A stretch of 64,000 nt of DNA from Cupriavidus necator N-1. Its GTDB lineage: Bacteria; Pseudomonadota; Gammaproteobacteria; Burkholderiales; Burkholderiaceae. The stretch's first letter is position 1, and each line of letters opens with the position of its first letter. Below, one piece after another: positions 1 to 8,912 of this stretch. The position numbers and the translations under genes were made by a program. The notes beneath the pieces are model-generated. The model did no database searches, had not been told where the DNA came from, and worked only from the letters and a program-made list of their open reading frames with translations. The stretch spans positions 1,302,001 through 1,366,000 of the forward strand of contig NC_015723.1 in the NCBI RefSeq assembly GCF_000219215.1, written 5' to 3'.

Positions 1-37
1 GCGCATCCCGTTCTGGTCCGGGGACTCAAGCCCACCG

Positions 38-1474
38 ATGCTGCAGAGCCCGAGTGTCATCGCCATCATCGTCCTGTGCTTTCACGTCGTCGGCGTGGTG
101 GCCGCCCTGCATGCCGTCATGACGGTGCGCACCGCGCCCGGCGCGATCGCGTGGGCGGGGTCGCTGCTGATGATGCCGTACTTCACGCTGGTGCCTTACC
201 TGGTCTTCGGGCGCAGCACCTTCGCCGGCTACGTCGATGCGCGGCGTTTCAATGACGACCACCTGCGCGAGCTGCGCCACGGCATGACCCCGCGCGAGCG
301 CGAGGCGCGCAGCGCCTGCGTGGTCCATGCGCCGGCGCAGGTCTGCATGCGTGCGCTGCCCCGGCTGACCGGCATGCCGTGCCTGGCCAACAATGACGTG
401 CGCTTGCTGGTCAATGGCGAGCAGACCTTCGAGGCGATCTTTGCCGCGATCGCGCGGGCCAGTCAGGTGCTGATCGTGCAGTTCTTCATCGTGCATGACG
501 ACGCGCTGGGCCAGCGCCTGCAGGCGCTGCTGTGTGAGCGTGCACGGGCCGGCGTCAAGGTGTACTTCCTGTTCGATCGCATCGGCTGCCACGCGCTGCC
601 GCGCCGCTACGTGCGTACGCTGACCGAGGCCGGTGTCGATGCGCGGGCGTTCTCCACGCACCGCGGCTTTGTCAATCGGTTCCAGCTCAATTTTCGCAAC
701 CATCGCAAGCTGGTGATCGTCGATGGCAGCGAGGCTTTTGTTGGTGGCCACAACGTCGGCGTCGAATACCTGGGCGAACGCCCGCCGCTGGCGCCGTGGC
801 GCGACACCCATATCGCGCTGCGCGGCAGCGCCGTGCTGGACCTGCAGATGGCCTTTGCCGAAGACTGGTTCTGGGCCGCGCGCGAGGTGCCGCACCTGCT
901 GATGCCGCCGCCTGAGGTGGGCGGGCGCATGACCTGCCAGGTGGTGCCGTCAGGCCCTGCCGACGCGCAGGAGACCTGTTCGCTGTTCTTTGTCGAGGCC
1001 ATCCAGTCGGCGCGCCACCGGCTGTGGATCACGTCGCCGTATTTCGTGCCGGACGAGGCGGTGTTTGCGGTGCTGCGGCTGGCCGTGCTGCGCGGCGTGG
1101 ATGTGCGCATCCTGATTCCGGCGCGGCCCGATCACCTGGTAGTCTATGCCGCCTCCACCATCTATGCGTACCAGGCCGTGTCCGCCGGCATCAAGCTGTA
1201 TCGCTACCAGCCGGGCTTCCTGCACCAGAAGGTCATCCTGGTCGACGACGAAGCCGCGGCTGTCGGCACGGCCAACCTGGACAACCGCTCGTTCCGGCTC
1301 AACTTCGAGCTGATGGTGATGACCGCCGACAAGGGCTTTGCCGCGAGCGTGGCCACCATGCTCGAAGCCGACTTCGCCCAGGCCCGGCGCATCAGCGTAG
1401 ACGAGTTCCTTGACGCGCCGGCGCCGCTGCGCGTGGCGATGCACGTCGCCAAGCTGTTCGCGCCAATCCTCTGA
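38..1474 (+). CDS. cls: Cardiolipin synthase (PLD superfamily)
   Basis: Probably condenses two phosphatidylglycerol molecules to cardiolipin at the inner membrane. The 478-residue length matches ClsA-type enzymes. Two hydrophobic segments lie at about residues 5-28 and 36-57, followed by two phospholipase D HKD motifs: NHRKLVIVDG (H222, K224, D229) and LHQKVILVDD (H396, K398, D403). The ATG at 38 has no obvious Shine-Dalgarno and the frame stays open to the window edge, but the N-terminus fits the family from this Met. A second, diverged PLD gene lies at 56735-58144. Known family; the exact lipid product is inferred. Confidence 0.9.
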   Translation: MLQSPSVIAIIVLCFHVVGVVAALHAVMTVRTAPGAIAWAGSLLMMPYFTLVPYLVFGRSTFAGYVDARRFNDDHLRELRHGMTPREREARSACVVHAPAQVCMRALPRLTGMPCLANNDVRLLVNGEQTFEAIFAAIARASQVLIVQFFIVHDDALGQRLQALLCERARAGVKVYFLFDRIGCHALPRRYVRTLTEAGVDARAFSTHRGFVNRFQLNFRNHRKLVIVDGSEAFVGGHNVGVEYLGERPPLAPWRDTHIALRGSAVLDLQMAFAEDWFWAAREVPHLLMPPPEVGGRMTCQVVPSGPADAQETCSLFFVEAIQSARHRLWITSPYFVPDEAVFAVLRLAVLRGVDVRILIPARPDHLVVYAASTIYAYQAVSAGIKLYRYQPGFLHQKVILVDDEAAAVGTANLDNRSFRLNFELMVMTADKGFAASVATMLEADFAQARRISVDEFLDAPAPLRVAMHVAKLFAPIL

Positions 1475-1538
1475 AGCCCGCATTCCGGTCCGCTGATTCC
1501 TGCAATCCTCGTTGCGACAGACTTGTTTTCGCTTGATT

Positions 1539-1546
1539 GTGTACAC
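1539..1546. promoter_or_regulatory. GTGTACAC palindrome upstream of TetR gene
   Basis: An 8-bp perfect palindrome, followed by TGTTCAC and a CTATAA hexamer, sits about 60 bp before the TetR-family start. The position suits an autoregulatory operator, but the assignment is inference. Confidence 0.3.
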
Positions 1547-1603
1547 TGTTCACTATAAGCGTATGCACATCATGAACCGTTATCCATATTCAAGAGGGTC
1601 CGC

Positions 1604-2248
1604 ATGACCCGGGCTGTCCACGCGCCCCCGGCGCGCGCCACCTACCGCCACGGAGACCTGCGCCGCGCGCTGCTGGACGCCGGCATCGACCTGGCGCGCG
1701 AGGGTGGCCCCGACGCCATCGTGCTGCGCGAGGCCACGCGCCGTGCCGGTGTGGTGCCCAATGCCGCGTATCGGCACTTTGCCAGCCGGCAGGACTTGCT
1801 GCAGGCGGTGCGGGCCTCGGCCTTGTCGTCGCTTGCCATTGCCATGGAGGGTGAAATCGGCGGGCTGCGGCCGGGCCGCGGGGCCGCCGCGCATGCGCGT
1901 GCCTGCCTGCGTGCGGTCGGCACCGGCTACCTGCGCTTTGCGCTGGCCGAGACCGGACTGTTCCGCACCGCGTTTTCGGTGCCGAATGAAGTGGAAGACG
2001 ATGCCGACCCGGCCAAGGCGGGCAACAGCGGCCTCAATCCGTTCCAGCTGCTGGGCGCGGCGCTCGACAAGCTGGTGGAAGCCGGCGTGCTGCCGCCCGA
2101 GCGCCGGCCGGGCGCGGAGTACCTGGCGTGGTCGGCCGTGCATGGCCTGGCCATCCTGCTGATCGACGGCCCGCTGCGCAGCCGCGCCAGGGAGCAGGCA
2201 GAGATCCTCGGGCAGCGCTTGCTCGACATGGTCGAGAAGGGCCTGTAG
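1604..2248 (+). CDS. TetR/AcrR family transcriptional regulator
   Basis: A 214-residue one-component repressor. The N-terminal helix-turn-helix (residues about 15-62) carries the typical ...REATRRAGVVPNAAYRHFAS pattern, followed by a helical ligand-binding domain. A GAGGG Shine-Dalgarno lies 5 bases before the ATG. The upstream gap holds a GTGTACAC palindrome that may be its operator. The neighbours (cardiolipin synthase before, a small lipoprotein after) do not reveal a target, so ligand and regulon are unknown. Confidence 0.85.
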   Translation: MTRAVHAPPARATYRHGDLRRALLDAGIDLAREGGPDAIVLREATRRAGVVPNAAYRHFASRQDLLQAVRASALSSLAIAMEGEIGGLRPGRGAAAHARACLRAVGTGYLRFALAETGLFRTAFSVPNEVEDDADPAKAGNSGLNPFQLLGAALDKLVEAGVLPPERRPGAEYLAWSAVHGLAILLIDGPLRSRAREQAEILGQRLLDMVEKGL

Positions 2249-2562
2249 CGCCTGCAGCAGGATCGCGGCGAAAAAAATGCCACGATGGCGGGGACCAACG
2301 TGGCAGTGTAAGGAACCAGGAAGGTGGTCAACCTGGCTCAGTCGGGGCACCCGCGGGCCGGGTGCAAGAGGACTGTATTCTGTTGTTTCTCATCTGAATA
2401 TCGGATATTTCCTAAATAGGGCGTTGAATTGTCCCGATATGCGCACGTCGATGCCCGCACGTCATCAGGACGCGGCTGCATTTCGAGGAATTGTGAGGCT
2501 TGCGGCGCGGTCTAACTTGCTGTCAGACAGCCGAATACCGGCGCCACGGTGAGGAGCAGATC
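2249..2562. other. Intergenic region with AATATC-G-GATATT palindrome
   Basis: A 314-base gap without a convincing gene. It holds a perfect 13-bp palindrome (2397-2409) in a locally AT-rich patch about 155 bp before the lipoprotein gene, which could be a protein-binding site. Nothing else is recognisable. Confidence 0.3.
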
Positions 2563-3140
<578 letters not shown>

Positions 3141-3159
3141 GCGGGCAGGCTATACCGTG

Positions 3160-3176
3160 GGGCGCGCAACGCGCCC
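3160..3176. terminator. Possible shared hairpin between convergent genes
   Basis: GGGCGCG-CAA-CGCGCCC forms a perfect 7-bp GC stem with a 3-base loop, between two convergent genes. There is no T-tract on either strand, so it is at best a weak or factor-assisted terminator. Confidence 0.35.
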
Positions 3177-3191
3177 GCGCAATCCGCCGTG

Positions 3192-3611
3192 CTATGGCAA
3201 CTGGCGCAGCTGCCCGATCACCGACATCAGCCGTCCGTGCGCCACGATGACGCCGGACTCGTCCTGCAGGGCTTCCTGGTAACGCTTGCGGAAGGCCGGG
3301 TCAGAACCGTCGCTGAACAGCCTTTCCGCGGCGCGTCCGACTGCTCGGCAGGTTTCGTCGTGGTGTTCCTTGGCCTCCAGCTCTTCGTCGATCTCGATGA
3401 TCAGGCGCGACAGCGGGTCGAGCCAGCGGAAGTAGTTGTCTTCAGTCACCAGTTGCACAAACAGGCCAGCCGGAATCGGGCCGTTTAGGCGCTCATACTG
3501 GGTCCTGTCATAGCCGATGACTTCCTTGTGAACCTGCAGCAAGGCAGCCCGCAGGGCTTTCAGCCCCGAGCGCCGGGTTTCCTGGGTGGCGAGGAATTGT
3601 TCGTTGGGCAT
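3192..3611 (-). CDS. Conserved hypothetical cytoplasmic protein
   Basis: A 139-residue, largely helical protein with no signal peptide or membrane segment. Recognisable features are an acidic stretch (IIEIDEELEAKEHHDE) and an aromatic patch (EDNYFRWLDPLSR). I do not recognise the family. An in-frame ATG six bases upstream (3617) is an alternative; a GGAG Shine-Dalgarno sits 9 bases before 3611. It is convergent with the small ETFPASDP gene. Confidence 0.6.
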   Translation of the reverse strand: MPNEQFLATQETRRSGLKALRAALLQVHKEVIGYDRTQYERLNGPIPAGLFVQLVTEDNYFRWLDPLSRLIIEIDEELEAKEHHDETCRAVGRAAERLFSDGSDPAFRKRYQEALQDESGVIVAHGRLMSVIGQLRQLP

Positions 3612-3866
3612 CCCCATCTTCTCCGCGTTTCTGCTTGTTCCGGTCCAGGCAGGTGGTGCGCAATGGCATCCCATGGGCCGCCGCTGCACATCGTGCCAGT
3701 GGCGATTGCCTGCCGGATTCTCCGGGCGCGGCCGGCCATGCCTGGCACTGTGCGGCGCGCTGCCAGTATAGGCACCCCCCGCAGCCCGAGCCAGCGCTGC
3801 CAGCTAGCGAAATACCCGTATTTGCGCCGGCTGCGCGGCATGATTGGCGCCAGTTGCAAGCCGCGA

Positions 3867-4994
3867 TCAGTCGCCTTCGGCGGATTGCGGCGCTTGCGCC
3901 AGCAGGTCGGCCGCACGCGAGCGCCGCGCGTCCGCTGCGCGGAAATATCGCACTACCGTCGACACGCTCGCGTGGCCGGTCATGGCCATGGTCTCGGCCA
4001 GCGGCACCTGTTGCGCAGCAGCCTCCGTGACAAAGCCCGAGCGCAGTGAATGCGCCGAGTAGTCGCCCTCCAGTCCCGCCAGTGCGCAGCGCGTCTTGAC
4101 GATGCGGCTGACTGCCGCATCGGACAAAGCTTCTGCCACATGCCCGCCGCGGCGGATGCGGCGAAACAGCGGCCCGCTGCTGATGCCGGCGGCCGCAAGC
4201 CATGCCTCCAGCGCCTGGCCGGCGGCACCGGTGACGGGCTTGGCGGTATCGGCGCGCTCGTTGCCTGACTGGTTGGTCTTGGACCAGCCCAGTGCATAGA
4301 CGAAGTCACCGGGGCCAAGCCGGGTGAGGTGCTCAAGGGTCGCGCGCGCGACTTCAGAGCGGCGGCGCCCGCCACTGGCCCACGCAAACAGCAGCAGCGC
4401 GCGGTCGCGCAGGCCGCGCAGCGAGTCATCGCAGGTATCGAGCAGGCGCAGCAGCGGATCGCGGGTCAGCGCCGCCTTGCGCGCCTGCCGCTGCCCGCGG
4501 CGCGCATAGGCACGCCGGATGCCGGCCATCAGTTCGCGCACCGCAGCTTCGGCACAGGGGTTGGGCAGGGCCTGCAGACGGTGGGCCTTGGCCAGTACCG
4601 CCAGCCGGTGCGTCAGCGTGGACAGCGCGGGCGGGCCGGGTCGTGCCTTGTATCCGTCAGCGACCAGCGCCTGGTCGATGGCCGTAGGCATCTCGCAGAC
4701 AGGGCCTTGCGGCGTCTGGCGCGTGGCGTGGTCGACGATGAACTGGATGACGACGGCAGGCGCGAGCGGGAGCCGCACAGGTTGCCGGTAGCGCAGGGCA
4801 TACCAGGCAGACCAGTAGCGCAATGCGGACCGGTAGCTCGCCACCGTGTTTTGGGATTCGCCTTCGCGGCGCAGGGCATTGGCCGCTTGCTCGGCAAGAG
4901 GATCCAGTTCGGACGGACGAAGCGGCGCCGGTAGTTCGACATCGGATGCGATCGGTGGAAAGTACGCCTCGTGGGCTTCTCGGATTTTAATCAT
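3867..4994 (-). CDS. Tyrosine recombinase (TnpS-like)
   Basis: A 375-residue site-specific recombinase/integrase. An N-terminal SAM-like core-binding domain (about 30-165) precedes the catalytic domain, whose residues are visible: Arg in GGRRRSE (R211), HSLR (H315, R318), GHAS (H341) and Tyr in RYFR (Y350). All expected catalytic positions are present. It is divergent from a KfrA-like coiled-coil protein across a 112-bp AT-rich gap containing a CGATAA-N7-TTATCG inverted repeat. This arrangement matches the tnpS/tnpT cointegrate-resolution modules of Tn4651-type transposons. No tnpA is seen nearby, so it may be a relic or a stand-alone resolution system. Confidence 0.85.
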   Translation of the reverse strand: MIKIREAHEAYFPPIASDVELPAPLRPSELDPLAEQAANALRREGESQNTVASYRSALRYWSAWYALRYRQPVRLPLAPAVVIQFIVDHATRQTPQGPVCEMPTAIDQALVADGYKARPGPPALSTLTHRLAVLAKAHRLQALPNPCAEAAVRELMAGIRRAYARRGQRQARKAALTRDPLLRLLDTCDDSLRGLRDRALLLFAWASGGRRRSEVARATLEHLTRLGPGDFVYALGWSKTNQSGNERADTAKPVTGAAGQALEAWLAAAGISSGPLFRRIRRGGHVAEALSDAAVSRIVKTRCALAGLEGDYSAHSLRSGFVTEAAAQQVPLAETMAMTGHASVSTVVRYFRAADARRSRAADLLAQAPQSAEGD

Positions 4995-5006
4995 AATAAA
5001 TACGAT

Positions 5007-5027
5007 GTATGCTGTAATATATCATAC
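5007..5027. promoter_or_regulatory. GTATG-N11-CATAC inverted repeat
   Basis: 5-bp arms separated by an AT-rich 11-base spacer, in the divergent gap between recombinase and coiled-coil protein. A candidate binding site for the KfrA-like protein, because KfrA proteins bind repeats at their own promoters. Confidence 0.4.
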
Positions 5028-5046
5028 GGAAATGACAAATAACAGC

Positions 5047-5065
5047 CGATAACTCTCCATTATCG
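5047..5065. other. Candidate recombination core site (CGATAA-N7-TTATCG)
   Basis: A perfect 6-bp inverted repeat around a 7-base spacer lies in the gap between the divergent recombinase and KfrA-like genes. Arms flanking a 6-8 base overlap region are the architecture tyrosine recombinases use for strand exchange, and in tnpS/tnpT systems the core lies between the two genes. The geometry is seen in the sequence; the function is inference. Confidence 0.45.
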
Positions 5066-5106
5066 AACCTTATTTGCTTCCTCACAGACTTTTGCCGGAT
5101 CCCATC

Positions 5107-6072
5107 ATGGAAACCCTCCGCAGCCGTGGCATTACCCGAGACGACGTCTGGCAGGCCGCCGACAGCCTGCTCAAGGCCGGCCAGCGGCCCACCATCGAAC
5201 GCATCCGCCTGCACCTGGGGCGGGGTTCGCCCAATACGGTCAGCCCGCACCTGGATGCCTGGTTTGCGGCGCTGGGTGGACGTATCCAGGATCCACAGGG
5301 CTTTGCGCCCGCACCAGGATGCCCGGAGCCAGTCACGGAGGCAGCGCGCTATCTGTGGGAAGCGGCGCTGCAGGTGGCCAAGGCTTCGGCCGAGGCCGCG
5401 CTGGTGCAGCGTGAGGCGGCGCTGGCCGAGGCCCGGGCGGCACTGGAGCAGGAGCGCGAGGCGCTGGCGCAGGAACGCCATGTCATGCAGGCCCGACTGG
5501 AAGGGGCCGAGACGGCCATGGCGGAACTGACACGGGCCCGAGACGACGCCACGGAGCGCGCCGTGCGTGCTGAAACAGCGGCCGCCGCCTTGCAGCAACA
5601 GGCGGAGACCATGCGCGCAGAATCGGCCGCGGCGCTGTTGGCACACAACGCGATGCAGCAGGATTTCGCCGCGCAGCGGGCGGCGTGGGACCAAGAGCGG
5701 GAAACCGTGACCCAGCGCGCCGCCGCCAATGAGCGCCGCATGGCGCTGGAGCTGGATGCCGCGCGCGTGGCGGCCAGGGAAGCCCAGAAGCTGCTGGAAG
5801 CCGAGCGCAAGGCGGCCGTTGAGCGGCTGACGCGTGCCGCCGAGGCCGCGTCGCGCCAGGGCAGCGAGATGACACGCCTTGGCCAGACGCTCGCCGTGCT
5901 GGAAGAACGGGTGCGGCAGCGGGAAAGCCTGCTGGCCGAGTATCGCGACCAGGCGGATGCCGCAACCACGGCCGCCGCCGGCCCCGCCAGTCCGGCAGTC
6001 CGCCGCACACGGCCGGCCCGCGCTGCACTGGCCGCCGGCAAGGGCAGCCGGCGGTACACGCGGGGCTTATAG
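5107..6072 (+). CDS. KfrA-like coiled-coil DNA-binding protein (TnpT-like)
   Basis: A 321-residue protein. Residues about 1-75 form a KfrA-type N-terminal DNA-binding domain (TRDDVWQAADSLLKAGQRPT followed by IERIRLHLGRGSPNTV). Residues about 90-300 are one very long Ala/Glu/Gln/Arg-rich coiled coil, and the C-terminus is basic. Plasmid KfrA proteins are autoregulators linked to partition; TnpT proteins next to TnpS have a similar plan and assist cointegrate resolution. The ATG at 5107 is chosen; a TTG at 5074 is possible. The gene is divergent from the recombinase, and the pairing favours a TnpT-like accessory role. Confidence 0.75.
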   Translation: METLRSRGITRDDVWQAADSLLKAGQRPTIERIRLHLGRGSPNTVSPHLDAWFAALGGRIQDPQGFAPAPGCPEPVTEAARYLWEAALQVAKASAEAALVQREAALAEARAALEQEREALAQERHVMQARLEGAETAMAELTRARDDATERAVRAETAAAALQQQAETMRAESAAALLAHNAMQQDFAAQRAAWDQERETVTQRAAANERRMALELDAARVAAREAQKLLEAERKAAVERLTRAAEAASRQGSEMTRLGQTLAVLEERVRQRESLLAEYRDQADAATTAAAGPASPAVRRTRPARAALAAGKGSRRYTRGL

Positions 6073-6134
6073 TGCGCCTGGCAGGGCAACCACCAACGGA
6101 TGCATGGCGGGTTGCGCAGGCGGCTTTTGTCAAT

Positions 6135-6154
6135 TGAGCTATACTGAATGCTCA
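6135..6154. promoter_or_regulatory. Inverted repeat over TATACT, toxin-antitoxin operator
   Basis: TGAGC-N10-GCTCA flanks a TATACT hexamer that looks like a -10 box, 17 bp upstream of the Xre antitoxin start. A symmetric site over the -10 is the usual way antitoxins autorepress. No well-spaced -35 is visible. Confidence 0.5.
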
Positions 6155-6170
6155 TTTGATGAGGTCTGCC

Positions 6171-6686
6171 ATGCCGTTCACGCTCACTCCCGAAGGCCGC
6201 TATCCGCTGGCTCATGAACGCCCGTCACCGCCCGAGCTGAGCGTCAACAACTATGTCGCCGTCTATGAGGCCAGCCTGTCGACGCAAGGTGCCATGTCGG
6301 TCATCCGCGCGATTCGTGAAGGCGTGCCGGCTTCAGACCTGACCCGCCTGGCCGAATCCATGGGCACGACCAAGGAGCAGCTGATCAAGACACTGGATTT
6401 GCCGCGCGCCACTGTGGACCGCAAGGCACGGGCGCACCAGAACCTGTCGAGCGAGCAGAGCGAGCGTGTGCTGGGCATGGCGCGGCTGGTCGGGCAGGTC
6501 CAGGCGCTGGTGGAAAGCTCGGGCGATCCGCGCGGTTTCAGCGCGGCACAGTGGGTGGCGCAGTGGCTGGAGCAGCCGTCGCCGGCGCTGGGCGGGCGCC
6601 GCCCCGCTGAGCTGATGGATACGCTCGCCGGCCAGCGCATCGTTTCCGACCTAGTGGCCAGGATGCAGAGCGGGGCGTACGCGTGA
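6171..6686 (+). CDS. Antitoxin, Xre/MbcA/ParS family (RES-Xre system)
   Basis: A 171-residue antitoxin. An N-terminal Xre-like helix-turn-helix (about 45-105; LTRLAESMGTTKEQLIKTL) precedes a C-terminal MbcA/ParS/Xre toxin-binding domain (DUF2384; about 110-168, ending AGQRIVSDLVARMQSGAY). Its stop overlaps the toxin start, a typical antitoxin-first operon. The ATG at 6171 is preferred because GAGGT lies 5 bases upstream. It probably neutralises the RES toxin by blocking its NAD-binding site and represses its own promoter through the inverted repeat at 6135-6154. Confidence 0.9.
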   Translation: MPFTLTPEGRYPLAHERPSPPELSVNNYVAVYEASLSTQGAMSVIRAIREGVPASDLTRLAESMGTTKEQLIKTLDLPRATVDRKARAHQNLSSEQSERVLGMARLVGQVQALVESSGDPRGFSAAQWVAQWLEQPSPALGGRRPAELMDTLAGQRIVSDLVARMQSGAYA

Positions 6687-7156
6687 GGCCAGCCTGGCGG
6701 ATCGCGACCGACACCCCAGACTACACCGCGGACGATGCCAGCGGCGCCGGCGCCAAGGCCACCGGCGGGCGCTGGAACCGGCAGGGCACGCACTTGATCT
6801 ATGCGGCGTCCAGCATCGCGCTGGCTTGCCTGGAAACGCTGGTCCACCTGGGCGCGGGCGGGCTGCCACTGAACCGCTACCTGGTCCGGATCGACATCCC
6901 TGACGAACTATGGGCGGCGGCGCAGCAACTGAGCGCGGACACCGCCCCCGTTGGATGGGATGCCATTCCCGCCGGCAAGACCAGCCTCGACACCGGCGAA
7001 GCCTGGACCGCCGAGGGAACCAGCGCCTTGCTGCTGGTGCCCTCTATCGTCATCCCTGAAGAACACAACGTGCTGGTCAACCCGGCACACCCCGACGCGG
7101 CGCGGCTGGCCTACGTCAAGCTGCGCCGCTGGCAGTATGACGCGCGCCTAGTCTGA
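6683..7156 (+). CDS. RES-domain toxin (NAD+-degrading)
   Basis: A 157-residue toxin of the RES family, whose members deplete NAD+ by phosphorolysis or hydrolysis. The eponymous Arg, Glu and Ser are seen in GGRWNRQG (R30), CLETLVHL (E51) and LLLVPS (S121), in the expected order. It starts at GTG, overlapping the antitoxin stop by 4 bases (GTGA), which implies translational coupling. It is immediately downstream of the recombinase/KfrA-like pair, so it may act as an addiction module for that element. The domain looks intact. Confidence 0.9.
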   Translation: MRPAWRIATDTPDYTADDASGAGAKATGGRWNRQGTHLIYAASSIALACLETLVHLGAGGLPLNRYLVRIDIPDELWAAAQQLSADTAPVGWDAIPAGKTSLDTGEAWTAEGTSALLLVPSIVIPEEHNVLVNPAHPDAARLAYVKLRRWQYDARLV

Positions 7157-7159
7157 GGC

Positions 7160-8737
7160 TCAGGCCGTGGCGCCGGCGCGCAGCATGTGCTTCTGGATCT
7201 TGCCGCTGGTGGTCTTGGGCAATGCGTCCAGGAAGTGATAGCGGCGCGGGCGCTTGTAGGCTGCCAGCCGGTCACCCTGCAGCAGGAAGGCGTCGAGCTG
7301 CGCCGCGCTGACCGGTGCGTCGCCGCGCGTCACCACATAGGCGCCGACCACCTGGCCCCAGGTCGGATCGGGTTCGCCCAGCACGGCTACCTCCAGCACG
7401 GCTGGGTGTTCGATCAGTGCGTCTTCCACCTCGCGCGGATAGACGTTCTCCGCGCCGGAATTGATCATGTAGTCGATGCGGTCGCGGATCCACAGGTAGC
7501 CGTCCGCATCCAGGCTGCCGAGGTCGCCGGTGTGGTACCAGCCGTGCGCGAGCGCGCGCGCATTGGCATCCGGGCGGTTCAGGTAGCCCTGCATCATGCA
7601 GGGGCCACGCACCAGCACTTCGCCGACTTCGCCCGGCGCGCACGGCTGCAAGGGGTCGGTCGGCTCGCCGTCGTCGCGCAGCCTGGCCACCACCAGTTCA
7701 TGGCCGAGCGCGGGCAGGCCTGCCGAGCCAGCGTGGCTCAGCTGCTCATGTGGGTAAAGCACCGACATGCACGGGCCCATCTCCGTGGTGCCGTACACCT
7801 GCACCAGCCCGGCGCCGACCTTGCGGTCCCACTCGCGGATCAGGTGCGGCGCCATCGATGCGCCGCCGTATTCGACCAGCCGCAGCGAAGACACGTCGCG
7901 CGCGTCGGCATCCGGATGGTTCAGCAGCATGCCCACCATGGTCGGGGCGGCAAAGAAATGCGTGACGCGTTCGCTTTCCACCAGTTGCCAGGCCTCGCCC
8001 GCGTCGAAGCGGCGCTGCAGCACCTGCGTCGCGCCGACCTGCAGGCGGGGCAGGAAGCTGGTATGCAGCTCGGCAGTATGGTTCAGCGGCGCGACCGACA
8101 GGCCCACGTCCTCGCGCGACAGCGTCATGGCCTGGTGCATCATCGCGTTATGCTGCAGCTTGCTGCGATGGGTGTGCACCACGCCCTTGGGGCGGCCGGT
8201 GGTGCCGCTGGTGTACATCAGGATGCAGGGGTCGTCTTCATGGACCGTCACCGCGGGCGGCGTGGCCGGCTGGCCCGCGGCCAGCGTGTCGAGCCGGTGC
8301 GTGGCGAAGGCGGGCGCGGCATCGGGGTCGGCATAGATACGCAGCGCGGTGCCTGGCGCCAGTTCGGCGGCCTTCTCCACCACGCCCGCGCCTTCCTGCT
8401 CGAACAGCACTGCTTTGGCGCCGCCATCGTTCAGGATGTAGGCCAGTTCCTGCGCAGCCAGGCGGTAGTTGACCGGGTTGTAGACCGCGCCAATGCGCGC
8501 CGTGGCCAGCAGCGTGAAGACGAAGGCCGGGGTGTTGTAGAGGAAGGCCGCGACCACGTCGCCCTTGCCGATCCCCAGCGACTGCAGCACGTGCGCGTGG
8601 CGGTTGACCTCGGCATTGAGCTCCGCATACGTCCACGCGCGTCGACTGGCACCGATGCCGCTGACCAGCGCGGTCTTGCGCGGCAGATAGCGCGCGGGCC
8701 AGGAGAGGGTGTCGCCAAGGGTGATGCCGCGGGTCAA
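7160..8737 (-). CDS. Acyl-CoA synthetase (AMP-binding, class I adenylate-forming)
   Basis: About 525 residues. It activates a carboxylic acid to its acyl-CoA through an acyl-adenylate. The AMP-binding P-loop YTSGTTGRPKGVVHTH, the core VYGTTEMGP, the hinge-region GWYHTGDLGSLDADGYLWIRDR and the C-terminal catalytic Lys in PKTTSGKIQK are all present. The TTG at 8737 is chosen because GGAG lies 7 bases upstream and the protein then begins at the usual point; the frame stays open to 8827. Substrate unknown (medium/long-chain or aromatic). It is convergent with the RES toxin gene. Confidence 0.85.
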   Translation of the reverse strand: MTRGITLGDTLSWPARYLPRKTALVSGIGASRRAWTYAELNAEVNRHAHVLQSLGIGKGDVVAAFLYNTPAFVFTLLATARIGAVYNPVNYRLAAQELAYILNDGGAKAVLFEQEGAGVVEKAAELAPGTALRIYADPDAAPAFATHRLDTLAAGQPATPPAVTVHEDDPCILMYTSGTTGRPKGVVHTHRSKLQHNAMMHQAMTLSREDVGLSVAPLNHTAELHTSFLPRLQVGATQVLQRRFDAGEAWQLVESERVTHFFAAPTMVGMLLNHPDADARDVSSLRLVEYGGASMAPHLIREWDRKVGAGLVQVYGTTEMGPCMSVLYPHEQLSHAGSAGLPALGHELVVARLRDDGEPTDPLQPCAPGEVGEVLVRGPCMMQGYLNRPDANARALAHGWYHTGDLGSLDADGYLWIRDRIDYMINSGAENVYPREVEDALIEHPAVLEVAVLGEPDPTWGQVVGAYVVTRGDAPVSAAQLDAFLLQGDRLAAYKRPRRYHFLDALPKTTSGKIQKHMLRAGATA

Positions 8738-8893
8738 GGTTGTGCTCCGGTCATGGTCCGCCGCCGGCTTGCCGGCAGGTAGTTGTTGTCTTGTAAGCCA
8801 GACAATATAGAGCGGCGGGTGGGGCACATGGAAATAACGTTTTGCTCTTTCCTTATGCCGGAGCGGCCGTCACGGTAACGCCCTTGCGTGATA

Positions 8894-8909
8894 CTGTATA
8901 TTCATACAG
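8894..8909. promoter_or_regulatory. LexA-type SOS box
   Basis: CTGTATATTCATACAG has perfect CTGTAT/ATACAG arms around a 4-base centre and closely matches the CTGT-N8-ACAG LexA consensus. It ends 3 bp before the helicase start at 8913, so LexA binding would block transcription or initiation. Confidence 0.8.
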
Positions 8910-8912
8910 TTA

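Noticed and set aside
6127..6132. TTGTCA as -35 for the Xre/RES promoter
   Set aside because: It is only 7 bases from the TATACT hexamer, far from the usual 17; I kept only the dyad as a regulatory site.
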